Counted from the stretch's first letter, positions 35,955-50,417 are shown. The stretch is DNA of 64,000 bases from Erythrophleum ivorense (GCA_026724425.1 JAIUCV010000011.1:7709501-7773500), one strand, 5' to 3'. Notes: generated by a model from the letters alone, not told the origin. A program made the numbers and translations.

Positions 35955-36345
35955 ATTATTGCACAAAAAATTGCTTTTAGTGCTGAGAAAAGTCGCAACT
36001 AGATGTCCAAAATTCACTACTAAATACCTTTGGCGACAACATTTCGTTGTCTTTAGGTTGTCGCTAGAATCTCTATATTAAATGGTTTTTAATGAAGACA
36101 ATAAAAGTCATTACTAAAACTATTTAATGGTGATAACAATCACAACAAAGGTTCCATTAATTTCATTTTTACAAAATGTTGGCACTAAGAGGATACTTTT
36201 AGCAGCAATATAAGTCATAGCTAAAAGTACCTTTTCATTAGCAATAATAGTTGCTGCTAAAAGTATATTTATTTAAAAAAAATTTAGTAGCAACTAAAGT
36301 TATCCCTAAAGAGTTTTATTAATTTTTTTTTCAAAGAAAAAGTTA
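35955..36345. mobile_element. CACTA-end-like fragment (second type)
   Basis: It opens with GCACAAAAAATTGCTTTTAG and then carries many copies of TAGC.GCAA / TTGC.GCTA variants (AGTCGCAACTA, GGCGACAAC, TTGTCGCTAG, TAGCAGCAATA, GTTGCTGCTAAAAG). These subterminal repeats are typical of plant CACTA elements and differ in motif from the block at 34.0 kb. Confidence 0.5.
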
Positions 36346-36349
36346 TACA

Positions 36350-36995
36350 CATTAAATTAAATAATCTCATTATCATTTATAAAAGACAATTATAATATAA
36401 TTGCCAAGCTTAAACTTCCTTTCTTTTAGATAGAAGAGGCAAAGTATAAATCAAACAAATAGAAACAATTTTAAGGAGATAAAAACAACAAGTCAAAAAA
36501 TTGATAATTAAGTTTCACAATAACATCAAAGCGACATATAATTATGACTCAATAGACTTATAAGACTAACTTTAATTCTCAAGGTTTGATCATTTTCTTC
36601 CTCATTATCTCCATAAATAAAGATAACTCTTTAAACTAACAACTACTAATTTGGCATTATCATAAGCATGGAAAAAGAAAGTAGTCCAAATGGACTTCTT
36701 ATTATAATTGTTAAACGATGCAACACAGAGTGAGCAATTTGATATAAAACTTGGTGTGCAAGATCAACACAATAAAACCATATATAATTGTTAACAATAT
36801 TGTTAGTATTCATTAGGGGCCTTCTAAAATTTAATGCTTAGGATATTGTTGTAGTTATAGATGCCATTATCTCCTATTTTGGAATCTGTCAAAATAAAAG
36901 GTAACATCTAAAAATATCACACATTCTAAGCATCAGTCCACAGATAGGCCCCAATGAATCCTTATAGTATCATTAATAGTTATGGTCTTATTGTG
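36350..36995. other. AT-rich spacer
   Basis: Unstructured AT-rich sequence, with no gene or element that I can recognise, ending at the target site CTAAT of the solo LTR. Confidence 0.6.
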
Positions 36996-37000
36996 CTAAT

Positions 37001-40000
37001 TGTAACATTTGGTTCTCTGAAAACGAAAGAAAACGTGAAAAACGTAATGTACAGTTTCTCCGTCAACAAACGAAATTTACCAGATACAAAAGGAAGTCCC
37101 CCAAGATGATGTAGTTAAGGTCCCGAAAAATTTGGGAAGTATTCTAGACACTTAAAAATCAGAATTCCAAGCTTAGACGGAAAGAAAAATGGAGTTAAAA
37201 TGAAGAAACAATTTCTTACGAAAAGCTTACGAAACGTAATGGTATTTTCGTAATTTTAAACAAATTTTGAAATTCATAGAGGAGGGCTTTTTAAATAAAA
37301 TTTTTAAGTTTTTCAAGGTTCTCAGAAGCCTTAAAAACCATAGAAATTAAAAACCATGGGAAGGCTTGAGATAGCTAAAGCCCCTTCAGTGAACGTTTTT
37401 CAACGTCGGTGCACCTAAACTTTGATGAATTTATTCAAAAAGGTTTTAGCTCCTATTTGAGTGATTCCAAAGGAATTTTACTAAATTGGGAACCTAAATT
37501 TCATAATGGAAAAGGCGATTCTAAAAAAGGAGCTAAAACGAATGAGAAACGAAAATGCCAAAAACAAAGGACAAAATGAAAATTTTTGAAAAGTGTAACT
37601 TCCTCCCATCTATATATATGATGCGCCTTTCTTCTCCCTTCATTTTGTACGACCAAGTTCTACCCAAAACTAGAGGAAAACCCTAGGGAGAGTGGCGCAC
37701 AAGAAGAAGGCAAAGAGGAGGAGAAATCAAAGGCTTAAGGTATAGAAATTTAGTAATTTTTCATGCTCTTTCTCTTCCAAACTTCTTCTCCTTCATTCTC
37801 CTTTATTTTTTATAATTATAATGAAGTATATGGATCTATTTTAAAGGAGAAATTGAGGAAAAAATTCGAATTTGAAGAGAGGAGCTCAAAGAACACAAGA
37901 TTCAAGTGAGAAAAAGTAAGAAAACAAGGTAAATCTTGCATCCCATGGTAGCTACTCCTCCCCCCTTTTTTCTCCATATTTCGCCCCATATATGTAGATG
38001 TTATAGGGCTAGAATTTTGAGGGGAACCAAGGGTGAATTCCATGAATTTAAGGGATGAGAGTAAGAATATGCAAAGAAATTAAAAAAAAAGTCATAGATT
38101 TTTAAGGTAGCATATCTAGGGTTTCATGGGTTCCCTTGAAAATCTGATTTGATATAATTATTCCTAGGCCTAAATGAATGTTTAATTGAGCTCCTAAGAT
38201 CCCTAGAAGTCTCTCCATGTGTTTCCTCCATCAAGAAAACAAAGCAAAGTTCATGAAGCTTTAATTCCTCCATAGCCTCAGCCAAAAGGGGTTTTAGTAG
38301 CTAGGGAGAGTTTTAAATTTCTCTAAACCCATTTTTGAGTCATATATAATGAATGAATATGAGAGAAAGCCTTGAAAAAAATTTAGAAAGTATAGAATGT
38401 GAGATGGTGTCTTATGTTCCATAATATGACCTAAAGAAGCAACATGTAGTTAGGCTCTTGATTTTGATTGTGTGATGACTCCAAGAGGCTTAAAAGGAGT
38501 CAAGAATCATATTTAAAAGGAAAGAATGGAGTTTAGAATTTATTTGATGGGTGTTGCTTCATTATGTACATTTTGGAAATTATAAAGGGGTCATTAGATC
38601 AAATTAGTATTTAAGGAAGATGTGTGGCCTTAGAATTAATTCCATGAGCCTAATAGGCTTCCATATGATATGTCTAGGCCAAGAGAGATGATCTCCACCT
38701 CTTTGTGTGTGTGTGGCCGAAAAAGAGAGCTTGCATTTAAGGGAAAAAGTATGTAATTATATCCAAAGTAGTTTTTTCCACCTTCTCTCATGCATGGATG
38801 TGTGCTTAACTTATCTTGAATGTATATATATGTATTTTTAAGCCATGAAAAGTGTTCTAGCATGACTTTGATTCCATGGTGCCATGATGTTACAATATGC
38901 TCTTATATGATGTTTTTGATGTGTACTTGAGTGTAGTGAGACCAAGAACCCTTAGCCATGGTGAGCATGAGCTAAGAACCCTTAAAATTGGTTGAGATAA
39001 AGCAAAGAGTCTCCCAAAAGTAAGATGGACTCCCAAGAGTATGGTTGAGTCTAAAAATCTCTTAAAGAATGGGTGAAGCAAGTCCAACATCTACAAGAAA
39101 TTAGGTGAGGCCAATCCACTTGCTTGGCAAGTCTTTGTATGCTATATATGACTTTCTTAAATGATGAAAATATTTTTTAAATGTTTGCACATCTCAACAT
39201 GACCATACATGCATTTATAAGACTTGTTTGTATCCATTATGTATGATTGAACGAGAGATGAGCTGTTAGAATTCTTTGAATCTCATTCCCTTCTCTACAA
39301 TGCTCTAATATACTAGGTGGACCCAAGGAGTAAGGCAATGAGTGTAACATCCGGTCCCTCCGTAAACGTGAGAAACGCAATGTTCGATTTCTCTGTAAAC
39401 GTCAGAAATGGGCCAAATATAAAAGAAAGTCCCCAAAATAGAAGGAATTGGGGCCAAATAAAATTATGATAAAATTTTAAATAATGGAAAATAAGGATTT
39501 GAGCCTTGAGTTGCCTAGAAATCAAGGCCAGAGTGATTCAAAAAAATTGCCAAAAGGCTAGTGGCATTTTCATAAATATTGACACTTTTTGAAAAACTCA
39601 CAGGAGGGCTTTTTAAATGAAAGTTTTAAGTTCTCTGGGGTTCTTAGAGGCCCTGAAGACTATGGGAAGTCCCAGGACAGTTAAAGCCCCTCCGGTATAC
39701 ATTTTCTAACGGCGATGAGCCCGAACTTTGACCGAATCATTCGGAAAGGTTTTAACTCCAAATTGAGTTATTCCAAAGGTATTTTATAAGATTGAGGATC
39801 TAAATTTTATGATAGAAAAGATAGTTCTCAAAAAGGAACTAAAACAGATTAGAAACAAAAATGACAAAAACGAGGGACGAAATGGGAATTTTTAGAATTC
39901 TTTTGCTTTTAATACACTCTTTTTCTCACGCCCTCCCTTTCCCTCATTTTTCACCATCTTTCTTCTACCCAAAATAGAAAGGAGAATCAATTCTCTTAGG

Positions 40001-43000
40001 CACACAAGAAGGAGCACTCTTGGAGGGAGAAAAAAGCCAAGAAAATGTAGGAAATTTCATGAAAAATCTAGCTTTCTCCTTAGCAAGTCACTTCTCCTCC
40101 TTCTCCTCCTTATTTCTATGGGTTTGATGGTGCTTTTAAATCTATTTTGAAGAAAAAACAAAGGTGGAATTTTTGGATTTAGTGAGGGGAGGCTAGCCAA
40201 GTGAAAAGTAACCAAGAGAAAGCAAGAAAATAAGGTAAAACTTCCATTCTTTGGTAGTTCCTTCCTCCCCTTCCTCTTGCACGAATTTGACCACCATGAG
40301 CCCAAGTCTTATGGGCTGATTTTTGTCCAATTTGTGGAGGGATTAGAGATTTTAGATGGCAAGGATTAAGAAGGAACTAATAGAATCAAGAAATGAGCAT
40401 TAGGAGACAAGATAGAACCATTAGGGATCCAAATGCTCCCTTACAAATCTGATTTTATATAAATGTTCTTAGACTTAATTGAATGTTTAAACATGCTCCT
40501 AAGACCCTTAGAGAGCTTTCCACATGCACCTCCCATCCAAGAAAGCAAAGAAATTGCAAGAAAAATTAATGAACTCTAAGTAAAAGAAGTATAGTGCATT
40601 TGAAGGGATTGTAAAAATCGATTTGATTCATGCATTCCCTAGCATATATGAGTGTTTAATTGAGCTCCTAAGACCTCTAAGAAGCCTCCTAAGTGTGTCT
40701 CCCATCAAGGAAAAATCAACAAGGCCATGAACTCTTCTTCCCCCCATAGTCTCGGCCTAGGCAAGTTCCTATAGCTAGAGAGAGTTTTAAATTATTCTAA
40801 AACTATTCTTGAGTCATATGTGATGAGTGAAGATGAGTAGAGGCCTTAGAAAAAATTTAGAATTCAAAGAAAGTGAATTGGTGTCATAGGTTCCATATTA
40901 GGACCTAAAGAAGCAACATGATGCTAGGCTCTTTGTTTTAATAATGCGATGACTCTAAGAGGTTTAAAAGGAGTCAAGAATCATAATTGAAAAGAAAGAA
41001 TGATGCCTAGAAGTCATTTGATGGGTGTTGCTTCATTAGGTGTGATTATGGACCATAATGGAGCCTATAGAGCAATCTAGTGTTTTATCAAGTGATATAG
41101 CCTTAGAATATGTTTCATAGACCTAATTGGCTCCCATAAATTGTATCTAAGCCAAGAGAAACTATCTTCACCAAATTGTGGGTGTGTGGCCAAAAGAGGA
41201 GGCTTGAAAGCTAAGAAAAAAGTGTGTAAAATTGTGCAAGGTAGCTCTCTCCACCTTCTCTCATGCATGGATGTGTGTTTAGCTTGTTTTATAATGTGTG
41301 TATGTGTATTTTTAAGCTAAGAAAAGTATGCTAGCATGCCTTTATATTCCATGATCCTTGATGCCATGTTATATTTTAAATGAATCTATTATGTTTGTAT
41401 GAGTTTACTTGAGTGAGGAGAGGTCAAGAACTCTTCCCTTTGATGAGGATGAGCCAAAAACCCTTGAGCTTAGTTGAAACATAACAAAGAGTCTCCCAAA
41501 AGCAAAGTGGGCTCCCAAAAGTATGGTTAAGTCCAAAGCTCTTAAAGAATGGGTGATGCAAGTCTAAAATCCATGAGGAGAAGTGTGAGGCCAATCCAAA
41601 CACTTGGGAAACTCTTGAATGTCTTGTATGATTGAGTCACATGCCAATGTTGCTTTGAAAATGTCAATGACTTCCATTTTTTCATACATGCATTTGAAAA
41701 GCTTGCTTTGTATATATTATGTGTGATTGAATGGGAGATGAGCTATTAGAATTCTTTGAATCTCATCCCCTCCTCTCCAATGACCTAACATGCTAGGTGG
41801 ACCAAGCAATTACGGTGAAGGGAGCCAACAACAATGAAGAAGAGAGATTGACAAGCTTATACCTTGTTTTGTTTATTTTGGAACCATAATGATGGTTCAT
41901 CATGTATATGAGATTGTATATGTACTATGAACGTTGAGACATGTGTAAACACCCTATTATGTGATGTTTAGATGTATGATTATAATATATGATCACTAGC
42001 TCATGTTTTGAGTATGTAAGGCTATGGTATGAGAATATAAAGTTTGATGAATATGTGTATAAATATGGGTTGAATGGCCAAAATGATATGCATGATGTTT
42101 GGGACCATTTGGGCAGCTCACACAAATCTTAAATATACTTTTAAACTTGCCTAAAAGGTGCCAAGACCAAGGGAAATCTATTTGGCAATTTTGATACCCA
42201 ATATGGAGCCAAAATTGATCATAATGGAATCCTATACCATTTTTTAGCCAAATGAGTAAGTCTTGCCCTGAAACTCGGCATGCAATTAGGTCTCATTAAG
42301 AGCTTTTTGTGAAGCTAAAGATCATAATTTTCGGAGACCTATAGAATATTTGATGAATTTTTAAATTTAGGATTTTTTATGGATTCTGGTATGGGTACTG
42401 TTCATACTGGCAATTTTGAATTCTGTGTCACCCGATAGTCAAATGGTTTCCAATGCTTATGAAATTTTACATGCATAAACTAGAGATTCTAAGCTTTCTA
42501 TGTCCACTAATATCACCTAATTTGGAGATCTGAGCAGTGAGTTATGCATGTTTGAAGTTAGCTGTCAGTATCAGTAGCGCCCCATGAGTCCAGTTATTGT
42601 TCCATAGGGTCCAGCTAACTAAACGTATCTGTTTCATTCTAAAATTAGTTTTACTATCAAGTTAATATTTGTAGCTTTCCAGAATAACCGAATGTGTGTG
42701 ATTTCAATTTTTATAGAATTAGTTATGAATTTCATAAATTTGTATCAGTAAACTAAACAACAACCCAGGCAGCCAGCGACTCTGTAGCTTTTTGGATGTC
42801 AAACGTCTTGTGTGATGAATTTTATGACCTGGGTATATTTTTAGTGTGAAGTAGACATCCTAAGGTTTCCATAATGATGAAGATTGCATGATTTTGAATT
42901 TTCTAGATTTAGTTATAATTTTTCAAAGTTGGGTCAGAAAATGGAGCAAATCTGGCCGAAAATGTGCTTGTTTATTTTGAGCTCCATTTCGGTTTCCATG

Positions 43001-44623
43001 AGTTGTAGGCATGTTTTTGTGATACAAATGAGTTGTAATAATGAAATTAAATATGAGGAAGTATAGTATGAGCTCACACAATCTACGTGACACTAAATTG
43101 AATTTTTTGACATAGCGCAAGGCGAAAAAAGTTTATTATTTTCATCCCCTTTTCATATGATCTTGTGAGATTGATAATACAAAGCTTATAAATGGCATCA
43201 AATGAGCTAAAAGTTATGGTGTTACAATGAGAGCCAACCATGTGAGAGATGAAGGAATGACATTAAAATGTGAAAATTTTGTTACTTTAAGACCATAAAA
43301 ATGGCATATGTTGAAATTCATGGTTGTATATGTCTTATGAAGTCATAAACATGTATAAATATGTTAATATGTCATATGTAGATGAGAGAAAGCATTATAA
43401 AACTATTAGAATGTAATTTGAGTATGTTATGACAATGTAACTTCTTGAATGAGTTTATGTGATTGTGTATAATTGCAAGTGGCATAGCCAAAATGAGATG
43501 CATGAGGGTTAAGACTATTTGGGCAGCTCACACAAGTCCTAATTATGCTTTTAAACTTGCCCAAGAGATGTCAAACCCCAAGGAAAGCCATTTGAACCTT
43601 TTGATATCCTATATGAAGCCAAAATTAACCATAATGGAACCTTATGTTACTGTTTGCTTAAATGAGATATTCTTGATCTAAGATTTGGCATGCAATTAGA
43701 TTTTGTTGAGAGCTTTTTGAAAAGCTAAAGAATAAAATTTTTGAAAATTTATAGAATATTTGATGAATTTTCAAAGTTGAAAATTTTTTTAGTTTTGGTC
43801 ATGTCACTATTCATACTAATCCGAAAATGAAATCTGTCACACAGGGCTCAAATGATTTCCAATTGTCACAAAATTTTATACAGAGAAACTAGACATTCCC
43901 AGTGACTTGTACCAACTAAAAGCACCTCATTTGGAGGTCTAGAAAGGGAGATATGAATTTTCAAAATTTATGTCCAATATCAGGAACTCCATCTAACCTC
44001 TGTTACTATTTGATTAGATTTCGAGGTCTGAGAGTACCTGAGTTGGTCTGAAGTTATTTTTTTCCTTTAGCTAACATCTACATATTTTTAGATTGGTATC
44101 GTTTACATGGATTAGATTTTTTTGAAATTAATTGGATATTTTTAAAGTTTGCTACAGAAATCTATGATAGCACCAGTGGATAACTTGACCTCTGGATCAT
44201 TTTGAATGTCAAACGTCCTCTGTGTTGGATGTTATAGTCTAGACATATTTTTAGTATAAATTAGACATCTGTATCTTCCTAGAATGGCCAAGAATATATG
44301 ATTTTTATTTTTCTAAAATTAGTTATGATTTTTCAAAATTGTGATAGAAAAGTGAAAAAATCTGGCCGAAATTATGTATGTATGTTTCATGCTTCCATTC
44401 GAGTTCCTTGAGATGTAAGCCACTTTTGATTATGCAAATGAGTTATACTCGTGTAATTAAATATGGGAATGTGATGTATAAGCTCACATAGTTTATGTGA
44501 TATCGAATAGAATTTTTATACACGATACAACACAAAAAAATGTATTATTTTTAATCCTTCATGGAATTGATGATGTAAAACATGGGAATGTTATGAAATA
44601 AGTTAGAAATATATGGTGTTACA
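37001..44623 (+). mobile_element. Older long solo LTR, interrupted by a nested one
   Basis: The LTR starts TGTAACATTTGG (37,001) and ends GGTGTTACA (44,623), with the 5-bp direct repeat CTAAT on both sides (36,996-37,000 and 44,624-44,628). Removing the nested insertion (39,343-43,226 plus one ATGAG) leaves about 3.73 kb that aligns end to end with the nested LTR. A TATA-like CTATATATATGATGC lies near 37,612, before a leader-like stretch. No internal retrotransposon sequence is present. TGTAACA...TGTTACA ends and a length near 3.8 kb fit long-LTR gypsy families such as Tekay/Del, which is an inference. Confidence 0.85.
39343..43226 (+). mobile_element. Younger long solo LTR nested in the older copy
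   Basis: A 3,884-bp block starts TGTAACATCCGG and ends GGTGTTACA and is flanked by ATGAG (39,338-39,342 and 43,227-43,231). The interrupted text resumes in register: the older copy reads GGCAATGAG | AGCCAACCATG, matching ...GGTGAAGGGAGCCAACAACAATG inside this copy near 41,818. It is the same family in the same orientation. Short open frames inside are spurious. Confidence 0.88.
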
Positions 44624-44733
44624 CTAATCCTAGGTACTAAGGTTTATATCATACTACCTACTTTATGCTATGGCGTTAACCAAGTCACAACAATAGGTCC
44701 ATTTAGACTATTTTATTTTTCCATGCCTATCAT

Positions 44734-47015
44734 TGTCATGATCCAAAACCCAAGTCATGACCAACACATAAGCTAAGCTAATATAATAATTAACCTAACC
44801 TAACAAGTCTAAAGAATTATTCTTAATCGAACCACAAAAGATTAAGCATTCACAATAATCCATATACTTTGAACATACACAAATAGACATACACAAACAT
44901 ATATAACACCATATTTTAATAACATAATTTGTTTCATAAAAAACCATTTAGAGGTTGCTTGAAATCCAATAACAACTCTCTTGAAATTCAGGCATACCAT
45001 GTTTGTACCATTAACCAACTTCAAACAACTAGTATATATATATCAAAGTAGCTAGAATAATAATATACAATACAAAACATCAAGGCAATCATACAACCTA
45101 AAACACACTTAGCTAGCAATAGCCGTGACACTGGAGTCTAACACAATCACCCTTAACCAAAAGTACGTAGCAAAAGTATTTAAGAAGCAAGCAAGTCCCA
45201 AAGCTCTACAATCTACAATCTGCTAATATGAAAAAGTAGAAATAAATAGTGTGGTAAGCCTACCACTGGCTCAACAAGTGCATCTATAGCATAATGTGTA
45301 GAAGGGGAAATAAGTGCATATTAGAGTATTTCACAATTGAACATTCAAGTCATTAATAAAACCATACTTCATTTTACAAATAAAATACACCACTTTATTT
45401 GATAACAATTCCTCAACCTTAAATATAATATAAAGTTTGATAAATTAAATATGGAAAAGGGTACCATAGCCATAACCATCAAAATATAGAGTGCTTCGAC
45501 ACAATACATATACTATTGACATAAGGGATATATCACATCATTTTTTCATTAAGTGTTCCCACATAAGGGATATATCATATCATTTTATCATTGATTTTCC
45601 CTACACAAAGGTATATCATATCATCTCATAATTGGGTTTCCTTACACAAGGGATATATCATATCATTTTCATCGCTTGCTCGTATGTATATACATATATG
45701 TAAATATCACCATTGTCACTTCACATGCCATTCATTTTCTTTTCTCTTATCATACAGTTTCCAAACCATTGGCATATGAATTCCATATTGCGCATCTTAT
45801 CAGTAATTACTTGGGGCTCAAACTTTCTTTCACCACACTATTACCACTTTCTATGCATATATATATACACCTATATATATTCACAACACAACATACAGTT
45901 GACGGTTTTAAAATAAGGATTTGTTTCCTTTTGTTATTTAAAATAAGATGCAGAGCATATAAATCTTAAAATGAAAGTTAGGCAAGAAAACATAATTAAG
46001 GAATGAATGAAAGTTGCTACTTTGTTATTTACGCATTCACCAATAAAGACTGATAGTATATGTTCTTCTTTCCTATTCTTCAGGGTTGAACTCCAGTTAA
46101 AGAAGTTTCCTTAATATTACTTAAAATCACATTTAAATAAAATTGAGAATATAGCTAATTATTTAGCATACATAATTATTAATTTGACCTAATATACATT
46201 CTAATACCTAAATTCCAAATTTTAGCTTACTTGTTTTATCATCACCATAAATCTTAAGTCTAAGCTTTTCTACTTGAGCTCCTAAAATTCAAATTGAGCT
46301 TAGAACTTACTGTATAGATCTTGAAGGAAAAAAGTGGAAATGCGAATCTAACACTTAAAGACCTAAATCAAGAAACCCCAATTTGGAAGCTTAGTCATGA
46401 CCAAACTCTTGAAGAAAATGTAATTGGAAGTTTCAAGCCATAAGCAAAGATAAAGCAAAAATGGAGAGAAAATAAGAAAAAAGAAGCAACAATTGTATAA
46501 GAAAAAGATAAAATGAAGTTCACCTCTTCCACTTAAATGGTGATTTTTTAGACCTCCACCAATCCCTCATTTAATTGCCACAAGTAGCCCAAGATGGAGA
46601 AGAAAGTGTGTGGCAAGGAGCGGTGAAAATGAATTTAAGAAACATTTGAAAATGGAAGAGAAAAGCTAAAAATATTAAGAGAAGAAGAAACATTGGAGTT
46701 ATAGGGGAAGAGATGTTGAAGCTTCACGAAAAATGGGAGAAGGGATGTACAAGAAAAGGAAAATCTAAAGAAAAGGTATAAATGGTGATTATTATATTAT
46801 TTGGCAAAAATTACACCTTTGCCCAAGCTAAAATTGCTTTTTTGTCCTAGAAATATTTGAGATGCTTTAATTAAGTCCTTAAGGTATTTTGAAAAAATCC
46901 TTAAGAAAGTTTTTCAAACTCTATAATTATTCTAAAATCACTTAGTTCTTATTTGTTGCTCCAAAGTAATTATTTTATGTTAATAAGCATTATATATATA
47001 TGTTAACTTTTGCAC
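44734..47015. mobile_element. Probable LTR-derived block
   Basis: It starts TGTCATGATCCAAAACCC, resembling the TGTCACGATCC starts of many plant gypsy LTRs, and runs without coding sequence to TTTTGCA at 47,015, just before the next element. It contains CCACTGGCTCAACAAGTGC and a tandem array. No second copy is available in the window, so the borders are tentative. CCTAT occurs just before both edges. Confidence 0.4.
45485..45672 (+). repeat. Tandem repeat of about 55 bp
   Basis: Four units carry CATAAGGGATATATCATATCATTTT-type cores (starting near 45,521, 45,563, 45,608 and 45,650) with variable linkers ending in TTTCCCTACACA. The units are imperfect. It lies inside the LTR-like block. Confidence 0.75.
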
Positions 47016-47020
47016 CTATT

Positions 47021-50000
47021 GTCACACCCAAAATGCGACTGCGTGACGTTTGAAAAGAATTTCTAAAATTTTCAATTTTTAAAAACAAAAATCAAATAAA
47101 AGAGAAGTGGTAAAATCACTACCAAAATTTTAATTTTTAAAAGGTAAAATTTTAAAAAAAAATTATAAGAAAAATAGTCTATGAACCAAATATGAGTTTG
47201 GGAATCGATTGTAAGTAAGGAAGATGTTAGGCACCCCACAACACTTATTCTTAAAAATAATTACCTTAAAGTAATTATATAAAACTAAAATAACCCTAAT
47301 TTTATTTTAATTCTCCTAACAATCATATGTAGTAATAAAGAAAGGAAACACAATTAAAAAGGAAATAGAAAGAAAACAAAAAATTTATTTACAAGGATGG
47401 ATTTAACCTAGGATAAGAACATATGGATTACGTGTCCTATTTAAGAGATTAAAATTCATGTAGTTTGACCCAAAAAATTATATTTTTTAGTTGATTTTTG
47501 TTTTGTTTTATTTTTTTTTAATTTTTAATTTTTGTGAAAAGAGAAAGAAGGTAAAAGTTACTTCAAACTTTTACAGACAAAATGATTTTGAAATTAATTT
47601 GTATATTTTAATTTGTTAAAAATTGAATTACTGTCAACCCTATACTCTTCCCCCCTCTTTTTTTTGATGATTTTTATGATTTTATGATATTGATTTTTTT
47701 ATTTGATTATTTAGTGGTTTTTTATATTTTTTATTATTTCTACATTTCTTATAATTTTTTAATTGATTTTTTTAATGATTTTTATTTTTTATGACTATTA
47801 TTTTCTTTATGACTTTCCTTGTTTGATTATTTTTTTTATTTTTGATTTTTTAGTTTTATGCATATTTTTTATTTGATTTTTTTTATCTTTGATTTGTTTT
47901 TTTTCATTTTTTTATTGAGTTCTTTTAATATTTTTTATTTTTTTGATTTCTTGATATTTTTTATTATTTTGTGATTATTTTTAAATTTTTTATTTTTTCC
48001 TTTTTTACAATTTTTTGTTTTGATTTTGACTTTTTGATTTGATTTGATTTGATTTTTTTTTGCTTTTGCTTTGATTGTGATTTTCTTTTTTTTTCTTTTT
48101 ATGATTAATTTTTATGTCTCCTTTCTTTTCTTTATTTTTTATTTTGATTTTCATCATTTCCTATTTTTACTATTATTTTTTCAATTCTTTTTTTTCATCA
48201 ACTAACCCCTTCTTTTTACTTGATCATCATTATTTTTTTTTAATATTTTTATTTGTTTAGTTTTTTATTTTTTTAATTCTTTTTGTTTTTATCATTTTGG
48301 TTTCTTGTTTATTTTTCTGGTTCTTCTTTTTTTTGTTATTTTTTTCCAAAATTTTTTTGGTTATTATTTTTCATTTTTTTGATTTTTTGATTTTTTTAAT
48401 TTATTTATTTTTTGAAATGAAAATTGTTTATTTCTAATTTTTTTTGTTATTCTTATTTTTTTTATTTTTCCTTTTGAGTGATGATTTTTATTTTTTTATT
48501 ATATAATTTTTTATCTTTTTAATTCCTGATCTGCTTTTTTTTGTGATTGTGATTCTTTTTTTTGTGATTGTTTTTACCCTCTTTTTTTAAGCCCCTTTTT
48601 AAAAGAAAATCCATTTGCTGTCCTCCAAAAACAAAAGTTGTCATTACTTTTCATAAACTTTTCCCTTTTTATTATTTTTTATTTTTTATTTTTTTTAAAG
48701 AAAACACATCCTTAATTGGGCAATATACATTTTTTGAAAATTTTTTTTATTTGAATAATTTTGAAAACCCAAATTCATTGACTATGGGTCATTGGGATCC
48801 AAAATTTCAATCGGTATCATGGCAACCTATTGTTACACATGATACTCCCATTGTCCCTACATGCCCCAGGAGATAAGATACAATCCTAAAGTTAAAAGTA
48901 AAATAAAATTAAAATAATAGTATTTACAAGATGGCATTTTTGATTGTGTGCGCTTGTGTCCAGCCAACCAAACCTCATGTTACCAAACCTCTCGTTCCAA
49001 TAGATTTCAAGTGTACGAAAAGCAAGCCAAACCAATTGACTCCACTAATGTAGCTTTGTGCATTCTATCAGCGATCCTACTCCAAGCACACATTGCGTCT
49101 TATCCAAAGTGCATGAAATATAAAGAAAAGAAGATCCCATGGAGCATCTTGTGTTCTACCATCTAATCCCTCTGTTCAGCTACTCTTACTTCATCAATTA
49201 GTGGACCCCTCAAGGCTTGCTTCTTCGGACGAGTTTCAGATGCCCTCTGATGGCTCTAACTGTCCTTCTCTGATCAGCTTACTTCGGCTGCTGGAGGTTG
49301 TTCCTCCTTTCTCGAAAATCAGAGAGCTTCCCCAAAATCCTTTTTTCACAAAACCAAAAAAATCAGAAAAATCCTCCTCTTGTTTTTTTCTTTCTCAATC
49401 TTCCCAATCTCTCCCTTGATTCTTTGCTCTTATCCTCTCGCCCTCAATAGCTCTCCCTTCTCCTCATTTTTTTTTTTTCACCGAGCAATCTCCAGCCGAA
49501 AATCTCCAAGAGCTCACCCTCGTTTTTTTTCCTCTCCGAATCCTCCAATCGAATCGAAAAATGCTCTCTGTTCTCTCCTTCAAATCATCCACCGTCTCGG
49601 TCTCTGTTCCCCATCTCTATCAACCTTCTCTCAATCTCTTTCCTCAGAACCTTGTCTCTCTAATTTCTCCCTGCAATCCGAAACCAACTCTTCTCTTTCC
49701 GTTCCTCTCTCTCTCGCCTCACTCCATTAATAATCGATTTTAATCGTGGAATCCACTCTCTTTGAAATGCGTTTTTTCTGATCTTCCTTGTACCTGACCT
49801 GTTGGACCACCACTATTCGGAACGACCTCCTTTCACTCTGCTCCATTACTTCCACTTTTCCGGTACCCATTCTGTTTTGCAGCCACTGAGAGCATGTGCT
49901 GATAGATTCGCAGGGATTTGTTCTTTGCTCCACTTCTCCAGCACGTCTTGGCTGCTTCTGATGGAGCCCGGGAAAAATACGAACCCGACAGAGATTGTGA

Positions 50001-50386
50001 GGCACAGGGTGTAGCATCAAAGGATTTGGGTTGGGCTTTGTTTGGTCTTCTCTTCTCTTTATTCATTTTTTCTGTTCTGGTTTGGATTTTTGTTTTGGTA
50101 CTGGGCTTCTATTTTTTGGGCATGGGCTGGGAGGTGTGGGGCTCACAATTTTTTGTTTTGGGTTTGTTTCCTTTTTTTAATCATTAAATTTTTTTCACGT
50201 TGGATTAACAAAGGCCCCAGAATTAATATTGGAAAGGCTTTCCATCTTTTCTATTTTTTTATTTGATTTTTTTTGCCTAATTTTTGGGTTAATGGGTTTA
50301 AGATGATGAGGATATGAGACTTAATGGAACTATGACTTGGAAAAGTTTAGGTTAGCAAATTGTTTTTTTTTTTTCTCTTCATATTT

Positions 50387-50417
<31 letters not shown>

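Noticed and set aside
39343..44623. Two LTRs of one complete retrotransposon
   Set aside because: There is no internal region, primer site or pol between them, and the TSDs show one LTR nested inside the other.
45676..45969. Membrane-like hydrophobic open frames at 45.6-46.0 kb
   Set aside because: Overlapping frames in AT-rich LTR-like sequence with microsatellites. The hydrophobicity follows from T-rich codons.
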